A stretch of 64,000 bases of DNA from Chloroflexota bacterium (GCA_026710825.1 JAPOQH010000108.1:1-64000), one strand, 5' to 3'; positions 48,030 through 57,377 are shown, counted from the first letter of the stretch. Made by a program: numbers and translations. Notes: generated by a model not told the origin, from the sequence alone.

Positions 48030-49472
48030 TTACACCGATGGCTGAGTGATAACCCGCGGGGCCACTTTGCGCGACAACCAGCGGCCATCATTCCGACTAC
48101 CCAGCAACTGACCGTCCCGAACTATCACCTTTCCGCGCAGGATGGTCATGATGGGATACCCTTCGCACTCGAACCCATCCCAGATTGAATAGTCGGACTC
48201 GGCGTGCAACTCGTCCACCGTGATGGTCTTTTTAAGGTTGGGGTCGAATATCACAATATCAGCGTCGCTGCCGACGGCGATGGCGCCTTTTTGCGGGTAC
48301 ATTCCCAATATCCTGGCGGCGTTGGTTGAGGTGACGGCGGCGAACCGCTGCAGGTCGATGCGTCCCGTTGCGGCAAGTTTGGTGTATGTGACAGGCATGC
48401 GCGTCTCGATGCCGTTATGCCCGCCGCAGAGGGTGCGGATGGTTTCGCCGGCGAGTTTGATGTTCTTGTAGGTTGTCCACTCGTCGGTGGCCGTGGTGCA
48501 GATTGGTCCGTCCACCAGGCCCTGCTGGAGAGCATCCCGGTCGTCGGAGAACTTGATGGCCGGGTAAGTGTGAATGGCCAATCCTTCCGGCTTGAGGTAA
48601 TCGTCGCAGGTGAATTCCAGGTAGTTGTGCAGGGCTTCTCCGTACACGGGCAACTGGGCCGCGCGGGCCTCGGCGATGGCGGCCACGCCTTCCTTGGCCG
48701 TGGTGTGGACGAAGTAGATTCCGGTCTCCGTCTGTTGCGCCAGGCGGACGACCTTACGGAACGAGATGTCCTCCGAGATGTTGTTGTGCGCCAGGTGCAG
48801 GTTGGAGGCATGGTCCCGTCCCTCGCGTTCCAGCTTTTCCTCCATATAGGTGACGATGTCATCCTCTTCGGCGTGCACCGCCATGATGCCGCCGTGCTTG
48901 CCGACCTGCTGGAAAATTTCCCAGAGATGCCCCATCGGCACGCGGGCATGGAAGGTGGTGAAAATCTTGAAACTGGCAACACCGGACTGGATGGCTTCGG
49001 CAATTTCTCCCAGGGTGCTGGGCGGAATCGCGCCCGCCAGGATGTAGTGGAACGTGTAGTCGATATATGAGTGGCCGCTGAAAATGTCCCGGCGCTGCTC
49101 GATCTGGCCCATTATTGGATCGGCCGGCGGCACCGCGCCCGGCGTCAGGGGCAAAGCGCCGGCGAAATCCACGTAGGTGGTGACGCCACCGAAGGCCGCG
49201 GCGCGGCTGGCTGCCTCCGGCGGTTGGGTGAAAACACGATCGTCCCCTCCCGCCCAATAGTCAGGCACCGGAACGTTGATGTGTGCGTGCGGTTCGATTC
49301 CGCCGGGCAACACGATCATTCCGGTTGCGTCTATGCTCTCGACTTGGCCCAAATCGTCCAGCACGCCGGGAGCGGCTACCGCAACGATTTGCTCGCCGCG
49401 CACACCAACGTCCATCAGACCCACGCCGTCCGGCGTCACCACAGTCCCACCCTTGATGATCAAATCCAGCAT
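48030..49472 (-). CDS. Dihydropyrimidinase/hydantoinase family amidohydrolase
   Basis: 480 residues with the cyclic-amidohydrolase metal site: His62 and His64 (EPHAHINV), carboxylated Lys169 (VASFKIFTT), His200 (MAVHAEED), His256 (YFVHTTAK) and Asp330 (TTATDEWT). PVYGEALHNYLEFT and GADADIVIFDP close the family pattern. It should hydrolyse a cyclic amide such as a dihydropyrimidine, hydantoin or allantoin. GGGAGG is six bases before the ATG at 49472; the frame upstream to 49514 is not used. A -10 TATAAT is at 49551-49546. First gene of a three-gene unit with RidA and an alpha/beta hydrolase. Confidence 0.88.
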   Translation of the reverse strand: MLDLIIKGGTVVTPDGVGLMDVGVRGEQIVAVAAPGVLDDLGQVESIDATGMIVLPGGIEPHAHINVPVPDYWAGGDDRVFTQPPEAASRAAAFGGVTTYVDFAGALPLTPGAVPPADPIMGQIEQRRDIFSGHSYIDYTFHYILAGAIPPSTLGEIAEAIQSGVASFKIFTTFHARVPMGHLWEIFQQVGKHGGIMAVHAEEDDIVTYMEEKLEREGRDHASNLHLAHNNISEDISFRKVVRLAQQTETGIYFVHTTAKEGVAAIAEARAAQLPVYGEALHNYLEFTCDDYLKPEGLAIHTYPAIKFSDDRDALQQGLVDGPICTTATDEWTTYKNIKLAGETIRTLCGGHNGIETRMPVTYTKLAATGRIDLQRFAAVTSTNAARILGMYPQKGAIAVGSDADIVIFDPNLKKTITVDELHAESDYSIWDGFECEGYPIMTILRGKVIVRDGQLLGSRNDGRWLSRKVAPRVITQPSV

Positions 49473-49545
49473 GATGACCTCCCATCCTGACGTATTCCCT
49501 GAGCAATTGTGCAAGAGCGGATACGGAATCGTTCCGGCTGACCGG

Positions 49546-49551
49546 ATTATA
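49546..49551 (-). promoter_or_regulatory. Consensus -10 element of the hydantoinase unit
   Basis: Minus-strand TATAAT at 49551-49546, 74 bases before the ATG at 49472. No good -35 at the usual distance. Confidence 0.5.
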
Positions 49552-49845
49552 CAGTGGTGAGACGGTCAGGACGGAACGAGGTGTTCAATGGACCCGGTGG
49601 GTCTGCGGCTGGCCGTTGAATAACGCTCCGGACGCGATCGCCCCGCTATGCCGGAAACATCGTCCAATGTATGGATCGGCGCTGGGGAGTACAGTGAAAG
49701 TCGAATCAAGCAGGTGTCGGAGGCTGTGAACAAGTTCACTGTTTTTGGCCCGACGCCGGAATTGAGTAGGGGATTGGTCACGCGGCCACAGCAAATCGGC
49801 TCTCGCCTTGCATGTGGACGAATAATGTTGACACATGCTTGTTAC

Positions 49846-49873
49846 TTGAAGAAATAGTTGATTAACATATCTG
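49846..49873 (+). promoter_or_regulatory. Possible promoter of the hybrid sensory protein
   Basis: -35 TTGAAG at 49846-49851, 16-base spacer, -10 TATCTG at 49868-49873. It would leave a leader of about 115 bases. Confidence 0.35.
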
Positions 49874-49992
49874 TGCAGCAACGGAAAATTGTGCTAGGCT
49901 ACGCGACCGACAGTGCCCCCTCAGTATCTCCAAACATGAGCTGTATCGGGCATGTCGACATGATAAGCACACATATGTAACGCGGTACCAAC

Positions 49993-52383
49993 ATGTCATC
50001 TATGCTCAATTCACCGGATTCGTTAGAAGCCGATCTATCTGACCAGACCCGATCCTCACTCATTGAGCAACTCTTGCGTCTCAATGAAGTCGACCTCAAA
50101 ATTGCCAGGGCGCTGGAAATAGACGACGTCTTGCAGGAAATCACCGACGGCGCGTGTTACCTGACGGGTGCGCAATACGGAGTGTTGGCGCTGCTTGATG
50201 AGTTCGGAGGCATCCAGCAAACGGTAACATCGGGCGTTGACGCGCATCAGCTTGAGCAGATGACCACGCCTCCCGTTGGCAACGGGCTGTTGGGGTACCT
50301 CAACGAAACCGAAGGAACCCTGCGCGTCGCCGACATCTCCAGTCATCCCAGATCGGTCGGACTGCCCGCCGACCACCCGAACATGACCACTTTCCTGGGA
50401 GTCCAACTACGTAACGGAGACCAACATCTGGGGAACGTCTACCTGGGCGAAAAGCGAGATGGTCTGGAATTCACTGAATTGGACGAGGAACTGATACAGC
50501 GGTTCGCAGAACACGCCGGCGCCGCGATCACCAATTCCCTGAGATTCGAACGAGAACGCAAAATAAAGACCGATTTGAGGGCTTTGGTAAAAATCGCCCC
50601 GGTAGGCCTGGTGGTCTTTGATGCACGGACCGGGGAAGTGCTCACTTCCAACCAGGAATGCCAACGAATTGGTGGCGCGGTTGGTTCCAGCTCCATGACT
50701 TGGCAAGAGACTTTTGAAAACGTGACCATGTACCGGGCTGACGGCCGCGAACTGCCGGTCGGCGACCGGCCGGCAACCCAGGTTTTGCAGAGTGGCGAAA
50801 TCGTCCGGGGTGAGGAAATAACTCTGCACTTTTCGGACGGACGAATAGTCAACACACTCATCAACGCAGCTCCGATCTACTCCGATCGGGGTGAGATCCT
50901 GTCGGTGGTCGTGGCAATGCAGGATATGGCTTTCCTGGAAGACGCCGAGCGCATGAGGGCCGAGTACCTCGGGATGGTGAGTCACGAACTCCGGACGCCA
51001 CTCACTACGATCAAGGGCTCGATAGTGGCCCTTGCGGACATCGTCGAACCTCTGAACAATGCCGAACCGCTCCAACTGTTGCAGATCATTGACAACCAAT
51101 CGGAGCTAATGCGAGGCCAGATCAACAGCTTGATCGATCTCACTCAAATTGACGCCGGCACATTGAGGTTGTCGCCGCAATCGGTCGACGTTGCCGGCTT
51201 GGTGGCCGACAGTGTGCGCGAATTCAGGCGAAAACACTCCGGTTTCAACGTCCGCCAGGAGATTCCGGAAGACCTGCCGAACGTGATGATCGACCGGGAC
51301 CGAATATCGCAGGTTCTGCGGGATGTGTTCGCCCACGCGTTCAAATTCGCATCGGACGCATCTACAGTATCAGTTACGGCCGAGCAAGAGGACCTGCATG
51401 TGGCGTTTTCGATTTCGATTGAAAGCGCCCGTGCGCATGCCGCCGACCCGACCGGGTTGATGGAGCGGATGCGCTCCGCAGCCGGAGACGATGGGATCAA
51501 GACCTACCTTGGTGACGGTCTCGCTCTGTCAATTTGTAGGGGACTCGTTGAAGCACACGGGGGACGATTTACGGCAGACACCTCCGACTGCGGACACGGG
51601 TCCACTTTTTCTTTCACCATTCCCATAGCTGGGGACATGCCCAACGAAGCCGGTGGGGCCAGCCAGTTGCAAACGGATGCATCTCTCCGGGATGATCCAA
51701 TTCGGATCCTGGTGGCCGGAGACAATCCACAAAGCGTGGCCACGACAAGACGGGCGCTCTCAAACACGGATTTCACGATCCTCGAAGCGTTTGACGATGA
51801 CCATCTGGACGAACTCATGGTTGACGGGCAACCTCACCTGATTCTGTTCGATCTGGCCAACGGCCGGCGCGAGCGGCTTGATTTGATGCACCGCCTTTTC
51901 ACGTCCCATGACGTTCCCATCATCGCCCTCATGGGACAGTGGGATGAGTTACGGTCAGTGCAGGCTCTGGGGATGGGCGCCGACGGCTACATGGTCAAAC
52001 CGATCGCAGGCACCGAACTCATCGCCCGGATACGCGCAACCCTGCGGCGGTGGGGCCGCGTCCACCCAAGCGACCCTTCAAACGGTTATGCGTCAGGGCA
52101 CGTGACCGTCGACTATGGCGCCCACACCCTGGCTGTGGAGGGCGCGCCGATACAGCTGACCGCGACGGAGTACAAGCTGCTGTACGAACTGTCCAGCAAG
52201 GCCGGACGCGTGTTGACCCAGGACGAACTGTTGCACCGGGTTTGGGGTCCTGAATACTCGGGCGAGTCGCAGTTGCTCCGGGCGTACATCAAGTCGCTCA
52301 GGCAGAAGCTGGGCGACAACGCCCGTAACCCGTCGTATATTTTCACTGAGCACGGGACCGGTTACCGGATGGCAAAGCCATAG
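49993..52383 (+). CDS. GAF-PAS-kinase-receiver-winged helix hybrid sensory protein
   Basis: 796 residues joining a whole two-component system. Order: GAF (about 35-185, ITDGACYLTGAQYGVLALL), PAS (about 195-310), HisKA with H-box MVSHELRTPLTTIKG (His331), a HATPase region (about 440-550), receiver (about 570-690, phospho-acceptor Asp620 in ILFDLANG) and OmpR-type winged helix at the end (LTATEYKLLYELSSKAGRVLTQ). The ATPase is degenerate: both N-box Asn are replaced (Asp444, His448 in LRDVFAHAFKF) and the DxGxG loop is absent, although GDGLALSICRGLVEAHGG remains. In the receiver the Ser/Thr after strand four is Met (IALMGQ). Autophosphorylation is doubtful. A DNA-binding output on a kinase chain suggests direct sensing-to-promoter control. 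Confidence 0.85.
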   Translation: MSSMLNSPDSLEADLSDQTRSSLIEQLLRLNEVDLKIARALEIDDVLQEITDGACYLTGAQYGVLALLDEFGGIQQTVTSGVDAHQLEQMTTPPVGNGLLGYLNETEGTLRVADISSHPRSVGLPADHPNMTTFLGVQLRNGDQHLGNVYLGEKRDGLEFTELDEELIQRFAEHAGAAITNSLRFERERKIKTDLRALVKIAPVGLVVFDARTGEVLTSNQECQRIGGAVGSSSMTWQETFENVTMYRADGRELPVGDRPATQVLQSGEIVRGEEITLHFSDGRIVNTLINAAPIYSDRGEILSVVVAMQDMAFLEDAERMRAEYLGMVSHELRTPLTTIKGSIVALADIVEPLNNAEPLQLLQIIDNQSELMRGQINSLIDLTQIDAGTLRLSPQSVDVAGLVADSVREFRRKHSGFNVRQEIPEDLPNVMIDRDRISQVLRDVFAHAFKFASDASTVSVTAEQEDLHVAFSISIESARAHAADPTGLMERMRSAAGDDGIKTYLGDGLALSICRGLVEAHGGRFTADTSDCGHGSTFSFTIPIAGDMPNEAGGASQLQTDASLRDDPIRILVAGDNPQSVATTRRALSNTDFTILEAFDDDHLDELMVDGQPHLILFDLANGRRERLDLMHRLFTSHDVPIIALMGQWDELRSVQALGMGADGYMVKPIAGTELIARIRATLRRWGRVHPSDPSNGYASGHVTVDYGAHTLAVEGAPIQLTATEYKLLYELSSKAGRVLTQDELLHRVWGPEYSGESQLLRAYIKSLRQKLGDNARNPSYIFTEHGTGYRMAKP

Positions 52384-52576
52384 GCTGCCGCCTCGGCGTA
52401 CCGGCACACACGCTACGTCGCAACCCGGCCGACCGGTCGCCGATATCCGCCGGCCGACTCCGGCAACGCATGGTGGCCGATCCCCGGGTCTGAGCGTATA
52501 GATTCCCAAATCGCGCGGGGCGAGTACACTGTGCGCATCCAGTTGAATCCCGAATGCGTCCGAGGAGCGCCGCCCC

Positions 52577-53560
52577 ATGCCCGACCGTGCACAAACCACC
52601 GTACTGAGTCGCCTCACGCTCGAGTCCGGCGATCAGGAAGAAGTCGCCCAAAGCACCGTGGCTGGGAGCGTCGTTGAAACGCTCACTCCGTTGGTGCAAC
52701 GTGCGCTCGCCGGTGAATCGTCAGTAACAATTCCCCCCACCGACTACTGGATCACAGCGAGCGAGATACCGGACCGGCCCTCTGCCGACGCCCTCCGTGT
52801 CGCGTTCGGGACCGGCTCGATTGGAACCCTCCCAATAGTGGAAATGACTCTCCGGCCGCCCGAAGACGACGGAGCGCCGGCGATGCTGATGACCAGCATC
52901 GGAGGGTGGCTGCAGGCCATGGGCTCCGGTTTGCTTGGCAACCGTCCCGACGCTGATAGAGTGGCGCACGAAATCGCGGATCTGGAAAAATGCGTCGCCT
53001 GGACCTGGCTGGAGATGCGTGGATACGGGGTCAGGCTGCAAAACCTCGGGAGCCCTCTGGAGGTTCTGTTTGCAGCCGGCGGCGGTATGCTGACCGCCAT
53101 AGTTCAGGAGCCGGGCGCATCACACGAGGTTTGTTTCCTGGTGCAGAACGCTCCCGAAGCGATCCGCCGTTTATCGGATGCCCCGAGTGTGGAGGTGCAC
53201 GCTCGGCTGTTCAAAATAGGCTCGGTGCACCTGGTTCCTCTGGTCGCACGGGTGGGCGACACCTGGTACGAATCATGGATCAACGCCTGCTCCGACGACG
53301 GCAAGGGTTTTGAGGAGCTGGAAATACTGGCGGCGCAAGACCGGATGGTGTTCCTGATCTACGACGGAACTTCGTTCGACCCCCAGCGCACGGTGCAACT
53401 GCCCAACCCGCTCGCCGACAACCTAGGTCAAGTACGGCGGGGGATGGAGGGAGTCCCGACCTGGACGATGGAGGAGTTTGCCGACGCCAGGGAGGAACTC
53501 TACGCGGCTTATCCGACGCCGCAGGATCTGATCTTTGGGGCCGACATTTCCGGGCAGTAG
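52577..53560 (+). CDS. Protein of unknown function
   Basis: 327 residues, soluble. GAGGAG stands about nine bases before the ATG. The middle has a globular region of alternating strands (VRLQNLGSPLEVLFAAGGGMLTAIVQEPG, EVHARLFKIGSVHLVPLVARVGDTWYESWIN), then LVPLVARVG and a polar C-terminus. I do not recognise a family. It follows the sensory protein by 193 bases in the same direction with a possible -10 TACACT at 52525-52530, so it may be its own unit. After the TAG stop the same frame reads 17 further codons to a TAA at about 53612, as if the protein was once longer. Confidence 0.7.
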   Translation: MPDRAQTTVLSRLTLESGDQEEVAQSTVAGSVVETLTPLVQRALAGESSVTIPPTDYWITASEIPDRPSADALRVAFGTGSIGTLPIVEMTLRPPEDDGAPAMLMTSIGGWLQAMGSGLLGNRPDADRVAHEIADLEKCVAWTWLEMRGYGVRLQNLGSPLEVLFAAGGGMLTAIVQEPGASHEVCFLVQNAPEAIRRLSDAPSVEVHARLFKIGSVHLVPLVARVGDTWYESWINACSDDGKGFEELEILAAQDRMVFLIYDGTSFDPQRTVQLPNPLADNLGQVRRGMEGVPTWTMEEFADAREELYAAYPTPQDLIFGADISGQ

Positions 53561-53644
53561 ATCAGCGCGCTGGCGTCCGACGACGTGCGGGCGGGGATTG
53601 AGCGCTTGCACTAATCCGGTTCTTTACCAGGCGATTCGGCCGGT

Positions 53645-55033
53645 TCAATCCGTTGTTGGGGCAGGCAACGGCTCTCGATAATCCTGGTCGTATGCCACCG
53701 TCCAGCCCAATTCGACCTGGCGGTCCAGCGGAACGGCCGACGGGGTCTGCGCACCGGCAAGACTCTGACCCACGGCGTCCGATGCTTCCAATTCATCAAT
53801 CTCAGATTCACTGAGACCCAGGATGCTGGACAGCACGTGCTGGTTGTCTTCCCCCAGCATCGGAGCGGGTTTTTGGATCCGGACATCGTTGCCCGACATT
53901 CTCCAGCCCCGGCTGACGTATTCCTGACGACCCAGCCCAGTTGCGGTGTTGTGCTCCGCGGTTTCGAAATACCCCCGGGCTCTGAAATGGGGATCAGAGA
54001 GGAGATCGCGACCATCCAGGACCGGTCCGGAAGGCACGCCGCAGTTCTGCAGCGCATCCATGACTTGGTACTTGTCGCGCCCCGATGTCCAGCCGGAAAC
54101 TATCGCGTCCAGATCATCCTGATTGCGGTGCCGCTCCGCAGGATCTGCGAATCGGGGATCAGCAGCCAGATCGGGCATCGCCATCACGTTGCACAGCGCG
54201 CGCCATTCCTCATCATCCCGGGGGGCAATCACCACCCATTGATCATTTCCCAAACACGGATAACAACCGTGGGGGGCGATGGTTTCGTGTCGATTGCCCA
54301 TCCGGCGAACCCGTCGACCGTTGAAAGCGAAATCCAGGACACCCTCGCCGATGAACGACACGCCAACCTGGTACATCGCCAGGTCGATCCACATCCCCCG
54401 GCCCGTTCGAGCCCGGTGGATGAGGCTGGCCATCACAGCCAACTGGGCCGTCCAACTGGCCAGGAAATCGGTGTACGAGTTGGCGATCTTGTTGGGCACG
54501 GTGCCCGGCGCGGTTCGCCCATCGGAAGCAACGTCCAGATAACCCATAAAAGCCCCGGTGCCGTGGGTCGGTTCGAGGGCCGTGGCCATGGCTCCGAAAT
54601 CCGTCCAGGGGCCGGAGTGTCCATAGCCCGTGTTGGATACCATGATGAGGTCAGGTTTGACGGCTTTGAGGTTGGCGTAATCCAACCCGAAGCGGCGCAT
54701 TACCCGGGGCGTGAAATTTTCCAGGACGATATCGGACACCGACACCAATTGGCGCAGCACTTCCAATGCCTCCGCCGAACGCAGGTCCAGGGTCACGCTG
54801 AGTTTGCCCCGGTTCAGCGTTTGAAAGGTGCCGCCGCGCTCCCAGTAGAGTTCGCCCGGTTCGTTGTCCGGGTATGGTCCATTGAGCGTGCGTGTGGTGT
54901 CGACGAACTGGTTGTGGTGCGTGTCAACCTTGATGACCTCTGCGCCCAGGTCTGCGAGATAGGCGCCGCAGTACGGCATCGCGAACACCCGGCTCAGATC
55001 AACCACTCTTATGCCGTCCAACGGCAGCGTCAT
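53645..55033 (-). CDS. Class III (CaiB/BaiF) CoA-transferase, catalytic-type subunit
   Basis: 462 residues, single domain. IRVVDLSRVFAMPYCGAYLADLGAEVIKVDTHHN, KLSVTLDLRSAEALEVLRQL, ENFTPRVMRRFGLDYANLK and the C-terminal PMLGEDNQHVLSSI mark the family. The catalytic Asp is kept at position 189 (YTDFLAS). Its ATG overlaps the previous gene's stop (ATGA), so translation is coupled. With the upstream gene, which lacks the Asp, it may form a heterodimer equivalent to the fused proteins at 6916, 16102 and 37804. CoA acceptor unknown. Confidence 0.9.
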   Translation of the reverse strand: MTLPLDGIRVVDLSRVFAMPYCGAYLADLGAEVIKVDTHHNQFVDTTRTLNGPYPDNEPGELYWERGGTFQTLNRGKLSVTLDLRSAEALEVLRQLVSVSDIVLENFTPRVMRRFGLDYANLKAVKPDLIMVSNTGYGHSGPWTDFGAMATALEPTHGTGAFMGYLDVASDGRTAPGTVPNKIANSYTDFLASWTAQLAVMASLIHRARTGRGMWIDLAMYQVGVSFIGEGVLDFAFNGRRVRRMGNRHETIAPHGCYPCLGNDQWVVIAPRDDEEWRALCNVMAMPDLAADPRFADPAERHRNQDDLDAIVSGWTSGRDKYQVMDALQNCGVPSGPVLDGRDLLSDPHFRARGYFETAEHNTATGLGRQEYVSRGWRMSGNDVRIQKPAPMLGEDNQHVLSSILGLSESEIDELEASDAVGQSLAGAQTPSAVPLDRQVELGWTVAYDQDYREPLPAPTTD

Positions 55034-56223
55034 ATCACCCCCAGGGCCCTGAGTTGGGACAATTCTCCGTCAGTGCGGCCCAACTCATCTCCGAATATTT
55101 CATGATTATGTTGACCCAGCAACGGCGCGGGCCGCCTCACTTCGTATTCCATTCCGGACAGCTTCGGCCCCATGCCGGGATACTGCGCCTCGCCGACCAC
55201 CGGATGCTCCACCGTGCGATAGAATTCGCGTTCGCTCAGATGGGGGCACTGGTACAGGTCACCAGCGTCCTGTGCCATGCCGAACACCAGTCGTCGCTCT
55301 CCGGATGCCTGGTGCAGCGTTTTGCGATCCCATTCCGCCAGGCCCTGGATCAACAACTCGTAAATTTCCTCACCGAATTCGATCCGACCGGACCCGGACG
55401 CGAATCTTTCGTCGTGCAATTCCGGAACGCCGATAAGGTCGGCTACGGTGGACCAAGGCTGTGAGCCCTGCACCGACGGGATGACGTAGCCATCCCTGGC
55501 CGGCATCAGTTCCTCGAATCCCGAACCCCGCACAGGCCGCCTTCCCTTTATGGCGCCCATATAACTGTAGTACGGGACAGCCTGCACCAGGTGGGACGCC
55601 AGGCACTCCACGGCAGAAACGTCGACCGTCTGGCCCATGCCGGTGTACATTCGTTGGAACAATGCCGCCGTGGTCGCCACCGCGCCGTTGATGCCCGCCA
55701 CGTAGAAAGACTGGTTCAGGGCGTTCCGCAACGGTTCCTGATCAGAGTCGCCGGAGTGGTACATCAACCCGCTCATCGCCACCGCCACAATGTCGGTCGC
55801 CGCATGGTTCCGGTACGGCCCGGTCTGTCCGAACGGCGTGATGGACGTGATGATCAGGTTGGGGTGCTCCCGCGCAAGCCGGGCGACCTCAAGCTCCGGG
55901 GTTGGTCTTCCTTCCGGCGGGTAGTTTTCGACCAGGACGTCTGCGGTATCCAGCAGTTCCGACAAAATTCGCGCACCGGACACCGTGGCCGGATCGAGCG
56001 TGACACCGCGCTTGTTCGTGTTCAGGTAGAGGAACGGAATGCTCTTGTCGGGATGCCGGTCATCACCCACGAATGGGCCCATCCGCCGCGCCTCGTCGCC
56101 CCATCCCGGTGGCTCAACCTTGATGACATCGGCCCCGTAATCCGCCAGCTGTTTGGCGCAGAAAGGGGCGGACACATGGCCGCCCAGTTCCAGCACGCGG
56201 ATGCCGTCGAGCAGGCCCGGCAT
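55030..56223 (-). CDS. Class III (CaiB/BaiF) CoA-transferase, non-catalytic-type subunit
   Basis: 397 residues. IRVLELGGHVSAPFCAKQLADYGADVIKVEPP, KRGVTLDPATVSGARILSELL, ENYPPEGRPTPELE and PLLGQHNHEIFGDEL are family marks. The catalytic Asp position holds Phe173 (NQSFYVAG). The start at 56223 sits in an ATGA overlap with the MaoC gene's stop, and its own stop overlaps the next start in the same way. It probably needs the downstream protein for activity. An upstream in-frame start at 56244 lies inside the MaoC gene and is not favoured. Confidence 0.88.
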   Translation of the reverse strand: MPGLLDGIRVLELGGHVSAPFCAKQLADYGADVIKVEPPGWGDEARRMGPFVGDDRHPDKSIPFLYLNTNKRGVTLDPATVSGARILSELLDTADVLVENYPPEGRPTPELEVARLAREHPNLIITSITPFGQTGPYRNHAATDIVAVAMSGLMYHSGDSDQEPLRNALNQSFYVAGINGAVATTAALFQRMYTGMGQTVDVSAVECLASHLVQAVPYYSYMGAIKGRRPVRGSGFEELMPARDGYVIPSVQGSQPWSTVADLIGVPELHDERFASGSGRIEFGEEIYELLIQGLAEWDRKTLHQASGERRLVFGMAQDAGDLYQCPHLSEREFYRTVEHPVVGEAQYPGMGPKLSGMEYEVRRPAPLLGQHNHEIFGDELGRTDGELSQLRALGVI

Positions 56224-57293
56224 CACCAGGGTTCCTCGTCCCACGTCAGCGGCAGGGACTGGCCGCGTTTCGGTAGGATCACCGTGGCGGTTCCGGCGGC
56301 GGTCTGATTCCCCCGATCGTTCTGCAACACAACGGTACAGTCAACGTGCCCGTACCCGTCAATCTCCCGAACTCCCGAGACCGCGCCCGATGCCGTCAAC
56401 GTGTCCCCCGGGAAATCCATTCCCCGGTGTTCCACGTAGAAGCGCTTGAACCAGCCCTCTTCTCCTGCAAAGTCTAGCAGCAGTTGACCAAGGTACTGGT
56501 TTTTCAGCGAACCATTCACGACCACGTTGGGCAATCCCTGGTGCAACTGGGCAAACGGCAAATCCCAATGAATGCGAGCGTAGTTACCGTTGGCGGCGGC
56601 CCAACGGATCAGGTGCGTAGTCGTCATCGGGCCCTTCACCACTGCGGGCAAACTGTCCCCCACGGCAACGTCTTCAAAGTAGCGCTGAGCAACCTGGGCC
56701 GGTTCCGGCTTGGACAAAATCACCTCGGGGTTTGGCGGCGCCACGGCCACTGTGGTCAAATCCGCAGCGACCTGCGCAACGTCCGTCGGTTGCTCTCCGG
56801 CGGGCAGCGCGCGGTGTATGCTCACGCGCTTGGCGCGGCTCAACTCCTGTCCCTGTTGGTCGGTTTGAGTTTCCTCGCGCACGATGAACACCAGGGGGCC
56901 GGAACGCCCCTGTTTCTCGAATATGTCCAGCATCCGGAACTGACGGGACACCCAACTTCCCACGCGTACGGGGGATAGAAACTGCCAGTCGCTGCCACCG
57001 TTGAGGCCGTAACTGTTGAACGGGAGGGGGACCTCGAAATGCCATTCCTGACCCGCGCCAAAATACCCGATCGGCGGGGCAATGTCCTTCCAGGCCGCCA
57101 GCGGTGGGCACAGCAGGCTTCCGAACCGGCTGCTCTCCGCGTACTCGGGGTCAACGTACAGGGGATTGTAATCCTCTATCGCATCGGCAACGTCATACGC
57201 CATTTCGGCGCTGACTGGAAATCTGTTCCTCTCGGGTTCAGATTGCAGCCCGACCAGGGCTCGTATTTCGTCTGTGATCAGGCTGCCGGACAT
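56223..57293 (-). CDS. MaoC-like (double hot-dog) acyl-CoA dehydratase/hydratase
   Basis: 356 residues with two hot-dog domains: first about 30-170 (VADAIEDYNPLYVDPEYAESSRFGSLLCPP), second about 210-350 (FEDVAVGDSLPAVVKGPMTTTHLIRWAAANGNYARIHWD, with the Asp/His hydratase motif reading NYARIHWDLPFAQ). Double hot-dog proteins hydrate enoyl-CoA or dehydrate 3-hydroxyacyl-CoA. AGGAG is eight bases before the ATG at 57293. Promoter at 57363-57335. First gene of a three-gene operon with two CoA-transferases. A likely task is hydration of an acyl-CoA made by them. Confidence 0.82.
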   Translation of the reverse strand: MSGSLITDEIRALVGLQSEPERNRFPVSAEMAYDVADAIEDYNPLYVDPEYAESSRFGSLLCPPLAAWKDIAPPIGYFGAGQEWHFEVPLPFNSYGLNGGSDWQFLSPVRVGSWVSRQFRMLDIFEKQGRSGPLVFIVREETQTDQQGQELSRAKRVSIHRALPAGEQPTDVAQVAADLTTVAVAPPNPEVILSKPEPAQVAQRYFEDVAVGDSLPAVVKGPMTTTHLIRWAAANGNYARIHWDLPFAQLHQGLPNVVVNGSLKNQYLGQLLLDFAGEEGWFKRFYVEHRGMDFPGDTLTASGAVSGVREIDGYGHVDCTVVLQNDRGNQTAAGTATVILPKRGQSLPLTWDEEPW

Positions 57294-57334
57294 CGGGCAT
57301 GCTCCTTTCCAAGTGTTGTATGATGGTCGCAAAG

Positions 57335-57363
57335 ATTGTAGCCAATGGATCGGGTTTCCACAA
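57335..57363 (-). promoter_or_regulatory. Promoter of the MaoC/CoA-transferase operon
   Basis: Minus strand: -35 TTGTGG at 57363-57358, 17 bases, -10 TACAAT at 57340-57335, about 40 bases before the ATG at 57293. Confidence 0.6.
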
Positions 57364-57377
57364 TTCAGACGATTCGA

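Larger units (their letters stand above)
49473..49992. other. Divergent intergenic region
   Basis: About 520 bases between the hydantoinase unit and the sensory protein. It has the -10 at 49551-49546 and a possible rightward promoter (49846-49873). No protein-coding frame is convincing. Confidence 0.5.
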
